Shown: piece after piece, positions 1 through 6,358 of the stretch
Numbering within the stretch: the stretch's first letter is position 1
Layout of the letters: every line of letters starts with the position of its first letter
From: an uncultured Eubacteriales bacterium
GTDB lineage: Bacteria; Bacillota_A; Clostridia; Oscillospirales; Oscillospiraceae
Length of the DNA: 8,090 nucleotides
Direction: 5' to 3'
NCBI GenBank assembly: GCA_900319835.1
Contig: ONPY01000098.1
Span: 1 to 8,090, forward strand
Translations under genes and position numbers: made by a program
Notes under the pieces: generated by a model
Seen by the model: only the letters and a program-made list of their open reading frames with translations
Databases searched by the model: none
Told to the model about the DNA's origin: nothing

Positions 1-1203
1 CACCCGGTAAATCTTCACTTTATGTGTGCCGAACAGGAAGGCAAAGGCGGATTCCCCGTAGGTATACCAGCCCAGTACCGTAGAGAGGCAGAACAAGATC
101 AGGGAAATGACGATTACAACTTGTCCAAGCCCACCCAGATTCTGACGGAAAGCGGTAGCCGCCAGCACCGTGCCGTCGGTAACGCCGCTGTTCCACACGC
201 CGCTGACCATGATGATAAGCGCGGTAAAGGTGCAGATGACGAAGGTATCGAAAAAGACCTCGATGATGCCGTAGAGCGCCTGCTTGACGGGAACGTCCAC
301 CTTGGCCGTGGCGTGGACCATGGCGGAGGAACCGGTGCCCGCTTCGTTGGAGAACACGCCGCGCTGTACGCCGCGCCGGATTGCAACACTCATGGTCGCA
401 CCGGCCACGCCGCCGATCACCGCATCGCCGGAAAAAGCGGACTTGACGATGAACCACAGCGCCTGCGGAATCAGCGTGATATTCATGATGAGGATCACGA
501 GCCCAAAGCCCAGATAGATCAGCGCCATGATCGGTGTGAGATAGGTGGTGACATCCGCGATTTTCTTCACGCCGCCGAAGATGACCAACCCGTCAATAGC
601 CAGGATCAGGATCGCGATGACCCAGGGGATCACCGTGCCGCCGCCGGCAAGTCCGCTGACAGCGCTGCTGATGGTGTTTACCTGCAGAGCGCCGCAGGAG
701 ACAAAGGAGACGAAAACAGTGAAGACGGCGAAGGCTCCGCCCAGGATCTTTGCAATGGTTTTCTGCTTCATGCCCTGTGTCAGGATGTACATGACGCCGC
801 CGCGAAAGTTGCCTTCCTCGTCCTGTACGCGGTAATGCATGGCCAGGGCGATCTCCGCAAATTTCGTGGCCATACCGCCCAGCGCGGCGATCCACATCCA
901 GAAGATCGCGCCGGGCCCGCCCACGGCGATCGCATAGGCCACGCCGACGATGTTGCCGTTTCCCACGCAGGAGGACAGGGCGGTGGCGAGCGCTTTGTAG
1001 GAGCGGATCTGCCCGATGCCCTCGTCGGATTTCTTCTCCACGTTCCATACGACTTCCCGGAAAGCGGCTCCGAAACGGGTGAACTGGATGCCCCTCAGCC
1101 GGATTGTAAAGTACAGCCCTACTCCGAAGAACACCGCCAGCATGATCGGGCCGAACAGGAATGTTCCCAGATCACTCAAGATTTTTCCGATAATGGCTTC
1201 CAT
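1..1203 (-). CDS. agcS: Sodium:amino acid symporter, AGCS (alanine/glycine:cation symporter) family, 3' end outside window
   Basis: Integral membrane carrier expected to import a small neutral amino acid with sodium. The minus strand is open for 401 codons from ATG at 1203 to the window edge; AGCS proteins are usually about 450 residues, so the C-terminus is missing. Visible family hallmarks are GNGNIVGVAYAI (about residues 81-92), the signature GGPGAIFWMWIAALGG just after it, and GVFSNEAGTGSSAMVHATAK (about 281-300). Many hydrophobic segments alternate with short charged loops. The start is fixed by AAAGGAG eight bases upstream and by the typical MEAIIGKI beginning. The gene is transcribed away from the larE operon and is preceded by a Cys-rich leader peptide and a terminator-like hairpin. 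Family is certain; the substrate is not. The leader suggests that expression follows cysteine supply, so a sulfur amino acid is possible, but alanine or glycine is the family default. Confidence 0.95.
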   Translation of the reverse strand, partial: MEAIIGKILSDLGTFLFGPIMLAVFFGVGLYFTIRLRGIQFTRFGAAFREVVWNVEKKSDEGIGQIRSYKALATALSSCVGNGNIVGVAYAIAVGGPGAIFWMWIAALGGMATKFAEIALAMHYRVQDEEGNFRGGVMYILTQGMKQKTIAKILGGAFAVFTVFVSFVSCGALQVNTISSAVSGLAGGGTVIPWVIAILILAIDGLVIFGGVKKIADVTTYLTPIMALIYLGFGLVILIMNITLIPQALWFIVKSAFSGDAVIGGVAGATMSVAIRRGVQRGVFSNEAGTGSSAMVHATAKVDVPVKQALYGIIEVFFDTFVICTFTALIIMVSGVWNSGVTDGTVLAATAFRQNLGGLGQVVIVISLILFCLSTVLGWYTYGESAFAFLFGTHKVKIYRV

Positions 1204-1367
1204 TTTCTTTTCTCCTTTGCAAAAAAGTACCGGGGAACTCTATCGCGAGTTCCCCGGTTTTGGACGCAGGAAAGCGTGAACTCGAGGAAATGGGCGCAGT
1301 TACACATACACATGTCTACAGACATGTGCAGCACAAAAGCGAAGCATTTCTCGAAAACAGCTTTCAT
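1176..1367 (-). CDS. Cys/Met-rich leader peptide ORF upstream of agcS (63 aa)
   Basis: Starts at ATG 1367 with a strong AGGAGG four bases upstream, about 35 bases after the predicted transcription start. The peptide carries cysteines at 8, 20, 22, 24 and 34, including the run MCMCNC, and methionines at 15, 19 and 21. It resembles no enzyme and looks like a regulatory leader whose translation senses Cys-tRNA charging. Oddly, the frame does not stop before the terminator hairpin: it reads through it and the agcS ribosome site and ends at TGA 1178-1176, 28 bases inside agcS in another frame. That allows translational coupling as well as attenuation. The part after residue 36 is low complexity and basic and may have no function as protein. 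A second Cys/Met-rich leader is found before metY, which strengthens the call. The strong ribosome site and codon cluster are seen; the sensing role is inferred. Confidence 0.65.
   Translation of the reverse strand: MKAVFEKCFAFVLHMSVDMCMCNCAHFLEFTLSCVQNRGTRDRVPRYFFAKEKRKWKPLSEKS
1221..1257 (-). terminator. Intrinsic terminator/attenuator in the agcS leader
   Basis: A perfect 11-bp inverted repeat, CCGGGGAACTC at 1230-1240 and GAGTTCCCCGG at 1247-1257, encloses a 6-base loop. Read on the minus strand it is followed by TAC and then six T residues (1226-1221), the form of a Rho-independent terminator. It lies just before the agcS ribosome site, inside the transcript rather than at its end. It would therefore act as a conditional terminator. 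On the plus strand only TTTT follows, and no gene there ends nearby. Confidence 0.85.
1234..1284 (-). promoter_or_regulatory. Candidate antiterminator pairing in the agcS leader
   Basis: On the minus strand CGAGTTC (1284-1278) is the exact complement of GAACTCG (1240-1234 region), which overlaps the first arm and loop of the terminator hairpin. The two pairings exclude each other. The CGAGTTC arm starts about 12 bases beyond the third codon of the MCMCNC run of the leader peptide. A ribosome stalled at those cysteine codons would leave this arm free, while one moving on would cover it. The pairing is seen; the mechanism is inferred by analogy with amino-acid attenuators. Confidence 0.6.
1309..1328 (-). 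promoter_or_regulatory. Leader hairpin, possible RNA polymerase pause site
   Basis: A perfect 8-bp inverted repeat, CACATGTC and GACATGTG, with a 4-base loop, lies within the leader peptide coding region. Its distal arm runs into the Cys-codon cluster. It is in the position of the 1:2 pause hairpin of classical attenuators. Because it is a near-symmetric palindrome, a protein-binding site cannot be excluded. Confidence 0.5.
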
Positions 1368-1381
1368 GGCCCCTCCTATTT

Positions 1382-1402
1382 AACCTATTGACTTAATAGG
1401 TT
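1382..1402. promoter_or_regulatory. Palindromic operator shared by agcS and larE
   Basis: A perfect palindrome, AACCTATT-N5-AATAGGTT. It covers the -35 box of the larE promoter and the start site of agcS, so a bound repressor would block both. Related sites with the same N5 spacing occur at 4758-4778 and 7556-7576. The regulator is not in the window. The size and inverted-repeat form fit Rrf2-family regulators such as CymR or IscR, but this is a guess from gene content. Confidence 0.75.
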
Positions 1403-1416
1403 GATTTGTTTATACT
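1388..1416 (+). promoter_or_regulatory. Promoter of the larE operon
   Basis: TTGACT (1388-1393), a 17-base spacer and TATACT (1411-1416) form a good sigma-A promoter. Transcription would start near 1423, giving a short leader of about 48 bases to larE. Its -35 box lies inside the palindromic operator at 1382-1402. Its -10 box overlaps the -10 of the agcS promoter, so the two polymerases should compete. Confidence 0.8.
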
Positions 1417-1437
1417 GCATTTGTTCTCCCTTGTCAA
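1409..1437 (-). promoter_or_regulatory. Promoter of agcS
   Basis: The minus strand reads TTGACA (1437-1432), a 17-base spacer, then TATAAA (1414-1409). This is a near-consensus sigma-A promoter. Transcription should start around 1402, giving a leader of about 200 bases before agcS. The -10 box overlaps that of the opposing larE promoter. Confidence 0.88.
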
Positions 1438-1470
1438 GAGGAAGAAAAACGGATGGAGGGATACGGAGAC

Positions 1471-2283
1471 ATGAATGAGAAACTGGAACAGCTGAAACAA
1501 TACTTGCTGTCTCAGGGCAGCTTGGCCGTGGCCTTTTCCGGGGGCGTGGATTCCACTTTCCTTTTGAAGGTGGCCCACGACACGCTGGGCGACAAGTGCG
1601 TCGCCGTGACAGCCTCCTCCTGTTCTTTTCCGGAGCGGGAGCTGAAAGAAGCAAAAGCTTTCTGCGCGACGAACGGGATCCGCCATGTCGTGATGCGCTC
1701 GGAGGAACTGGAGATCGAGGGCTTTCGGCACAATCCGAAAAACCGCTGCTATCTCTGCAAGCACGAGTTGTTTGAAAAAATCTGGGACATTGCCCGCGAG
1801 CTTGTCCAGCATGCCGTGGCGGAGGGCTCCAACATGGATGACAACGGGGATTATCGCCCAGGCCTTGTCGCGGTCAGAGAGCTTGGCGTACTCAGCCCGC
1901 TGCGTCACGTCGGCCTAAACAAGGTGGAGATCCGGGAGCTGTCCAGGGAGCTGGGTCTCTCCACCTGGGACAAGCAGAGCTTTGCCTGCCTGTCCTCCCG
2001 TTTCGTGTACGGGGAGACGATCAATGAGGAGCGGCTCTCCATGGTGGATCGCGCGGAACAGCTGCTTCTGGATCTGGGCTTTCACCAGGTGCGTGTACGG
2101 ATCCACGGCCAGCTTGCCCGGATCGAGACCGATCCGGCAGAGTTTGAAAAGCTGCTGTCGGAGCGGGAGAAAGTCACATCCGCCTTCCGGGATTACGGCT
2201 TTAGCTATGTGACCATGGATCTGACCGGCTACCGTACGGGAAGCATGAATGAAACTTTTAGAAAAGAGGATCAAGTATATTGA
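1471..2283 (+). CDS. larE: LarE-type ATP-dependent sulfur transferase (three-cysteine form)
   Basis: Members of this PP-loop family adenylate a substrate carboxylate and deliver sulfur; LarE makes the thioacids of the nickel-pincer cofactor. The 270-residue protein has the PP-loop SGGVDST at 23-29, CYLC at 93-96, and ACLSSRF with Cys173, the position of the sacrificial cysteine of Lactobacillus LarE. Having CxxC plus Cys173 matches the LarE subgroup thought to hold a [4Fe-4S] cluster that passes on extra sulfur catalytically, rather than destroying its own cysteine. ATG 1471 is preferred: GGAGGG lies ten bases upstream and the protein then begins like other LarEs. ATG 1453 in the same frame, preceded by AGAGG, is possible and adds six residues. 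No larB or larC is present here, so the true acceptor may differ. The stop overlaps the TTG start of the next gene. Confidence 0.9.
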   Translation: MNEKLEQLKQYLLSQGSLAVAFSGGVDSTFLLKVAHDTLGDKCVAVTASSCSFPERELKEAKAFCATNGIRHVVMRSEELEIEGFRHNPKNRCYLCKHELFEKIWDIARELVQHAVAEGSNMDDNGDYRPGLVAVRELGVLSPLRHVGLNKVEIRELSRELGLSTWDKQSFACLSSRFVYGETINEERLSMVDRAEQLLLDLGFHQVRVRIHGQLARIETDPAEFEKLLSEREKVTSAFRDYGFSYVTMDLTGYRTGSMNETFRKEDQVY

Positions 2284-2636
2284 GCTGTGAAAACTGTCAT
2301 AGCTGCGACTGCTGCGCGGGATGTGCAGGCTGTAAACAAAACGACGCGCTCAATCCCTTGGAATATGCGCTTTTGGATATCTTTTCCGTGACGCCCTTTC
2401 TGCCCGTGGCAATCAACAAGCAAAGCGGCCAAGCTCTTTTGCTGGATCCGGAACTTGAACCGGGCGCGGCCGGCTTTGCGCTTCGAATGCTGCAGCGGAG
2501 GGGATATGTCCAGGTGAGCGCAGACACTCCCCTGCAAAACGCCAGCTATCGTGGATATGAGGATTGGAAACACGGAAGCGCCGCGCTGACTGTCAGAGGG
2601 CAGGATGCTATTGATGCTATGGAATACGGAGGATAG
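2280..2636 (+). CDS. Small protein with N-terminal seven-cysteine cluster, possible winged-helix domain
   Basis: 118 residues starting at TTG 2280, which shares bases with the larE stop codon (TTGA); GAGGA lies ten bases upstream. Cysteines at 3, 6, 9, 11, 12, 15 and 18 give the pattern CxxCxxCxCCxxCxxC, with little else in the first 18 residues. Such density suits metal or Fe-S binding, or carriage of persulfide sulfur. The rest (about residues 24-118) has no cysteine and looks globular. The order helix-rich LNPLEYALLDIF, then FALRMLQRRGYVQV, then a short hairpin and SAALTVRGQDAIDAME is reminiscent of a winged-helix DNA-binding fold, but no family is recognised. Translational coupling to larE suggests a partner or sensor for the sulfur-transfer enzymes. 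The gene itself is well supported by its ribosome site, overlap and position in the operon; the function is unknown. Confidence 0.75.
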   Translation: MSCENCHSCDCCAGCAGCKQNDALNPLEYALLDIFSVTPFLPVAINKQSGQALLLDPELEPGAAGFALRMLQRRGYVQVSADTPLQNASYRGYEDWKHGSAALTVRGQDAIDAMEYGG

Positions 2637-2685
2637 GGGTAGAAAAAGACGTATGGGAGAGCAGAAAGCAACAGGATACTGAAAT

Positions 2686-3453
2686 ATGCTGAATGAATTT
2701 TCCCGGACCCAGCTTTTGTTGGGGCCGGAAGCCATGGAAAAGCTTGCTCACAGTCGGGTGGCTGTTTTCGGGATCGGCGGCGTGGGCGGCTATACGGTCG
2801 AGGCCTTGGCCAGATCGGGGATCGGCGCGCTGGATCTGATCGACGACGACAAGGTCTGCCTGACCAACATCAACCGGCAGATCCTCGCCACGCGAAAGAC
2901 CGTGGGAAAATACAAGGTGGATGTGGCCGCCGAGCGGATCAGTGACATCAATCCGCGCTACGCGGTGCGGACGCACAAGACCTTTTATCTGCCGGATACG
3001 GCGGAGGAATTCGACTTCTCCCAATACGATTATGTGGTGGACGCCATCGACACGGTGAGCGGTAAAATACAGCTGGTGCTGGCGGCCCAGACGGCCGGAA
3101 CGCCGATCATCAGTTCCATGGGCGCGGGCAACAAGCTGGATGCCACCGCCTTTCGCGTGGCGGATATCACGCAGACCTTGGTCTGTCCGCTGGCGCGTGT
3201 CATGCGGCGGGAACTGAAGAAGCGCGGCGTCAGGCATTTGAAGGTTGTCTACTCCGGAGAAAAGCCCATCAGGCCGCTGGAGGATCTGAGCATCAGCTGC
3301 CGCGCCCACTGCATCTGCCCGCCCGGGACAAAGCGCCACTGCACCGACAGGCGGGATATTCCCGGTTCCGTGGCCTTTGTGCCGTCAGTGGCAGGGCTGA
3401 TTATCGCGGGGGAAGTGGTAAAGGATTTGTGTAATGAGGTAGTCAGGCCATGA
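2686..3453 (+). CDS. tcdA: ThiF/MoeB-superfamily adenylating enzyme, TcdA-type (tRNA t6A dehydratase)
   Basis: 255 residues, the usual length for bacterial TcdA (CsdL), which uses ATP to cyclise N6-threonylcarbamoyladenosine at tRNA position 37 to ct6A. The nucleotide-binding GIGGVGGY is at 29-36, DDDKVCLTNINRQ at 53-65, the DAID motif at 119-122 and SSMGAGNKLD at 143-152. CPLARVMRRELKKRG (167-181) follows, where many homologues have DPLA. Near the C-terminus CRAHCICPP and a further Cys219 give four closely spaced cysteines (205, 209, 211, 219), which could bind a metal. The start follows a weak AGGA, and the last bases overlap the next gene (ATGA). Its position between a LarE and a rhodanese/PP-loop enzyme is also what one would expect for an E1-like partner in sulfur transfer, so a thiolation role is an alternative. 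Family certain; the exact substrate less so. Confidence 0.88.
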   Translation: MLNEFSRTQLLLGPEAMEKLAHSRVAVFGIGGVGGYTVEALARSGIGALDLIDDDKVCLTNINRQILATRKTVGKYKVDVAAERISDINPRYAVRTHKTFYLPDTAEEFDFSQYDYVVDAIDTVSGKIQLVLAAQTAGTPIISSMGAGNKLDATAFRVADITQTLVCPLARVMRRELKKRGVRHLKVVYSGEKPIRPLEDLSISCRAHCICPPGTKRHCTDRRDIPGSVAFVPSVAGLIIAGEVVKDLCNEVVRP

Positions 3454-4607
3454 GAGAAGTTTCCCTATCCGAGCTGGAGCGCATGGAAGAAGGCAGTTTC
3501 GTTTTGATCGATACCAGAAGCACGGATAATGTGCGGTATGGCATGATCCCCGGGGCGATCCATATTCCGGAGACAGAACTCATGGAGAACGCGGCGCGCT
3601 ATGCCAGGGAGCTGCCTGACGGCAGGACGCTGATCGTTTACTGTCAGCGGGGCGTTCGTTCGATCGCTGTGTCCGAAGCGCTTGCCGACTGCGGCAGAGA
3701 ATGCTTCAGCCTGGCAGGAGGATATCTCGCCTGGCTGAGAGCAGCGACAAATCAAGTCGAGGATGGGCAGGAGCGTCAGAAAAAGGCCGAAGACAGCATC
3801 CGCGGGAAATTCCATAAGCAGCTCTTTTCTCCGTTTGCAAAAGCCTGCAAAGAATACCGGCTCATGGAAGACGGAGACCGCATCGCGGTCTGTATTTCCG
3901 GCGGGAAAGACTCCATGCTCATGGCGAAGCTGTTTCAGGAGCTTCAGAGGCACCGGAAGATCTCCTTTGAGCTGCTGTTTCTGGTGATGGATCCGGGATA
4001 TAACGACGACAACCGGCGATTGCTGGAGCACAACGCCAAAATGCTCGGCGTTCCGATCACAGTTTTTGAAAGCACGATTTTTGACGTGGTGGATACGGTG
4101 GAGAAAAACCCCTGTTATCTATGCGCGAGAATGCGAAGGGGGTATCTTTACAGCAAGGCCAAGGAACTCGGATGTAATAAGATCGCGCTCGGCCATCACT
4201 ATGACGACGTCATTGAGACGATCCTGATGGGAATGCTCCATGGCGGCCAGATTCAAACCATGATGCCGAAACTGCACAGCACCAATTTTGACGGCATGGA
4301 GCTGATCCGCCCGATGTACTTTGTTCGGGAAGCGGACATCTGCAAATGGCGGGACTGGAACGAACTGCACTTTCTGCAATGTGCCTGCCATTTTACCGAC
4401 ACCTGCACCACCTGCCATGAGGATGGCACCACCTCTTCCAAGCGTCTCGAAACGAAAAAGCTGATCGCAGCCCTGAAGGAGGCAAATCCCCAGGTCGAGG
4501 CAAACATCTTTAAAAGTGTTTCCAATGTCAATCTCAGCACGGTGATCGCATATAAAAAGGACGGCGTCCGGCATCATTTTCTGGATGATTACAACGAAAC
4601 GTATTGA
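3450..4607 (+). CDS. Rhodanese domain fused to TtcA-like PP-loop tRNA thiolation enzyme
   Basis: 385 residues with two domains. Residues 1-98 form a rhodanese domain with DTRS at 21-24, PGAIHIP at 34-40 and the active-site loop YCQRGVRS around Cys65, which would carry persulfide sulfur. A charged linker (about 101-120) leads to an ATP-pyrophosphatase domain with SGGKDSM at 150-156, CYLC at 222-225 and GHHYDDVIETILM at 248-260. LQCACHF with Cys311 and Cys313 follows. CxxC plus one later cysteine is the cluster ligand set of TtcA, which thiolates C32 of tRNA. An extra TDTCTTCH stretch (Cys319, Cys322) could bind a second metal. The fusion puts a sulfur donor and the thiolating enzyme in one chain, as ThiI does with a different domain order. 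GAGGT precedes the start by nine bases, and the start overlaps the tcdA stop. The tRNA substrate is inferred from the family, and another small-molecule target is possible. Confidence 0.88.
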   Translation: MREVSLSELERMEEGSFVLIDTRSTDNVRYGMIPGAIHIPETELMENAARYARELPDGRTLIVYCQRGVRSIAVSEALADCGRECFSLAGGYLAWLRAATNQVEDGQERQKKAEDSIRGKFHKQLFSPFAKACKEYRLMEDGDRIAVCISGGKDSMLMAKLFQELQRHRKISFELLFLVMDPGYNDDNRRLLEHNAKMLGVPITVFESTIFDVVDTVEKNPCYLCARMRRGYLYSKAKELGCNKIALGHHYDDVIETILMGMLHGGQIQTMMPKLHSTNFDGMELIRPMYFVREADICKWRDWNELHFLQCACHFTDTCTTCHEDGTTSSKRLETKKLIAALKEANPQVEANIFKSVSNVNLSTVIAYKKDGVRHHFLDDYNETY

Positions 4608-4614
4608 TACGAGA

Positions 4615-4659
4615 AGAAGGGATCGAAGCTTTGCATTGTACAAAGACTCGATCCCTTCT
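4615..4659 (+). terminator. Long hairpin at the end of the larE operon, weak terminator candidate
   Basis: AGAAGGGATCGA (4615-4626) pairs perfectly with TCGATCCCTTCT (4648-4659), and CTTTG/CAAAG pair inside. The helix begins eight bases after the stop codon of the rhodanese fusion gene. No T-run follows, so it may stabilise the mRNA 3' end or act with Rho rather than as a classical intrinsic terminator. Confidence 0.5.
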
Positions 4660-4723
4660 GCCAACTTCCTTCAAGCTATTGTTTTCGCTGTTTTCTCTTT
4701 GTCATTTCATCCGCAAATATCTA

Positions 4724-4751
4724 TTGACAACAGAAAGAAATCCGATAGAAT
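4724..4751 (+). promoter_or_regulatory. Promoter of the acyl synthetase operon
   Basis: TTGACA (4724-4729), a 16-base spacer and TAGAAT (4746-4751). The predicted start is near 4758, so the leader is only about 26 bases and holds no leader peptide, unlike the agcS and metY units. The surrounding 4660-4750 stretch is AT-richer than the genes and holds nothing else recognisable. Confidence 0.78.
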
Positions 4752-4757
4752 GATTAC

Positions 4758-4778
4758 AACCTACTAATTTAATGGGTG
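4758..4778. promoter_or_regulatory. Operator-like site, copy 2
   Basis: AACCTACT-N5-AATGGGTG matches the agcS/larE palindrome at 13 of 16 arm positions with identical spacing. It begins seven bases after the -10 box, the same offset as at agcS, so it would cover the transcription start and the ribosome site. Being imperfect, it may be bound more weakly. Confidence 0.6.
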
Positions 4779-4783
4779 ATAGC

Positions 4784-6355
4784 GTGGATGATAAGAAGGT
4801 ATCCCTGACCTATACCGATATGCGTTGCCTGGCCGAGCATGCGGCAAGATGTTTTCCGGACAGAGAATTCTTCCTGTGTACGGACGAAGAAATGCCGTAT
4901 GTACGCGGTTCGGAGCTCTACGGCTTCTGCAAAAAGGCGGAGGCCGTGCTGGATGCCATTCCTGTGGGACGGCACATCGCTCTTCTCGGACCGAGCAGCG
5001 CCGCCTGGCTTGCCGCGTATTTCGCCGTGCTCTCCGCCGGGCGTGTGATCGTCCCGCTGCACGACGGCATGCAGCAGCAGGAGCTGGAGGACTGTCTGAG
5101 GCTGGCCGACTGCGGCGTGCTGCTCTACGACGGGCGGCGCGGTGAGACCGCAGCGGCGCTTGCGCGCAGCCTTCCGGGTCTCCGCGTCCTGCCTCTGCAC
5201 GCGTTCATCGCAAAGCTCCGAGCGGAAGAGCGGGAAACGCTCCCGGAGCTGTGTGCGGATTCCGCCGCCGCCATGTACTTCACCTCCGGGACGACAGGAA
5301 AGCCACGATGCGTGATGCTCACGCATCGGAATATGGGGGCCCAGATCAGTGCTGTGACTGCGGTGCTCCCACTTTCGGAAACAGACGTGGGACTCTCGCT
5401 CCTTCCTTTGAGCCATACCTTTGAAATGATGACCCATGTGGCCGGGGCGCTGCACTGCGGCGGGACACTGTATCTCAACGAGAGCGTACGGACAGTCAAG
5501 AAAAACCTCCGGGAAAAGCGGCCCACCATCCTTGTGGCCGTCCCGCTGATCCTGCAGACGCTCCATAAGGAGATCGTGAACACCGCGAGAAAACAGGGCC
5601 GACTGAAGCAGCTGCACAAAGCAGTCAGCCTGAGCGGCGCACTGCAGAAGATCGGGCTCGACATGAGCGGGCGTCTTTTCGGAGAGGTGACCGCGCTTCT
5701 CGGCGGGCGGCTGCACACGATCATCTGCGGGGGCGCGGCGCTGGATCCGGAGCTGATCCGCTTCTTCCGGGCGCTGGGGATCGAGGTCCTGCAAGGCTAC
5801 GGGATCACCGAGTGCTCTCCCGTTGTGTCCGTGAATCGGCCGGGGAACAACCTTGTCGGCTCGGTCGGGCAGCCCCTGCCCTGCTGCGAGGTGAAGATCG
5901 ACGGGCGTGAGATCTGTGTCCGCGGCGACAGCGTTTCGCCCGGCTACTACGGGGACGCGCAGGCAACTTCAGAGAGCTTTCGGGACGGCTGGTTCCACAC
6001 GGGCGATCTCGGGCGATTGGATCGAAAGGGCAACCTTTTCTTCGAAGGCCGGGTCAAAAACCTGATCATCCTGGCCAACGGGGAAAACGTCTCTCCGGAG
6101 GAGTTGGAGGAAAAGCTCTATCAGACCGAGGGGATTCTGGACGCGGCCGTTTATGAAAAAGACGGCCGGATCACGGCGGAGCTCTTCGTGGACCGGGCGC
6201 TGATCCCGGATGTACCCGCCGCGTGGCGGATCGTCAGCCCCATCAACCGCAGTCTGGCCTCCTTCAAGCAGATCGGCGATATCGTGCTGCGGGAGACGGA
6301 ATTTGAGAAAACAGCGACCCGGAAAATCAAACGCTATAAACTGAAAGGGAGTTAA
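4784..6355 (+). CDS. AMP-forming acyl-CoA/acyl-ACP synthetase (ANL superfamily)
   Basis: 523 residues. Enzymes of this superfamily activate a carboxylic acid as acyl-AMP and load it onto CoA or a phosphopantetheine carrier. The ATP-binding YFTSGTTGKP is at 165-174, QGYGITE at 337-343, HTGDL around 405-409, GRVKNLIILANGENVSPEELE from 422, and the catalytic C-terminal lysine in TATRKIKR at 514. All core motifs are intact. GTG 4784 is chosen because GGTGAT, matching the 3' part of the full Shine-Dalgarno sequence, lies three bases before it. ATG 4772 in the same frame lies inside the operator without a ribosome site and only 14 bases from the predicted transcript start. A carrier-protein reading frame begins three bases after the stop, suggesting that the acid is loaded onto that carrier. 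Fatty-acid activation resembling the long-chain branch is likely, but the substrate cannot be read from the sequence. Confidence 0.9.
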   Translation: MDDKKVSLTYTDMRCLAEHAARCFPDREFFLCTDEEMPYVRGSELYGFCKKAEAVLDAIPVGRHIALLGPSSAAWLAAYFAVLSAGRVIVPLHDGMQQQELEDCLRLADCGVLLYDGRRGETAAALARSLPGLRVLPLHAFIAKLRAEERETLPELCADSAAAMYFTSGTTGKPRCVMLTHRNMGAQISAVTAVLPLSETDVGLSLLPLSHTFEMMTHVAGALHCGGTLYLNESVRTVKKNLREKRPTILVAVPLILQTLHKEIVNTARKQGRLKQLHKAVSLSGALQKIGLDMSGRLFGEVTALLGGRLHTIICGGAALDPELIRFFRALGIEVLQGYGITECSPVVSVNRPGNNLVGSVGQPLPCCEVKIDGREICVRGDSVSPGYYGDAQATSESFRDGWFHTGDLGRLDRKGNLFFEGRVKNLIILANGENVSPEELEEKLYQTEGILDAAVYEKDGRITAELFVDRALIPDVPAAWRIVSPINRSLASFKQIGDIVLRETEFEKTATRKIKRYKLKGS

Positions 6356-6358
6356 GGG

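Noticed and set aside
22..1383. 453-codon open frame on the plus strand
   Set aside because: It lies wholly opposite agcS, whose protein is clearly conserved. The plus-strand product is polar, low in hydrophobic residues and rich in His/Asp/Gly, as expected from the shadow of a GC-rich membrane protein gene.
2653..2682. Nine-codon ORF between the Cys-rich gene and tcdA
   Set aside because: No cysteine codons, no terminator or hairpin after it and only a weak ribosome site; most likely chance.
4772..4783. ATG 4772 as start of the acyl synthetase
   Set aside because: It lies inside the operator, has no Shine-Dalgarno sequence and would leave a leader of about 14 bases. GTG 4784 has GGTGAT at proper distance.
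4769..5794. 341-codon open frame on the minus strand
   Set aside because: Antisense to the intact acyl synthetase; no ribosome site and no recognisable domain. Shadow frame.
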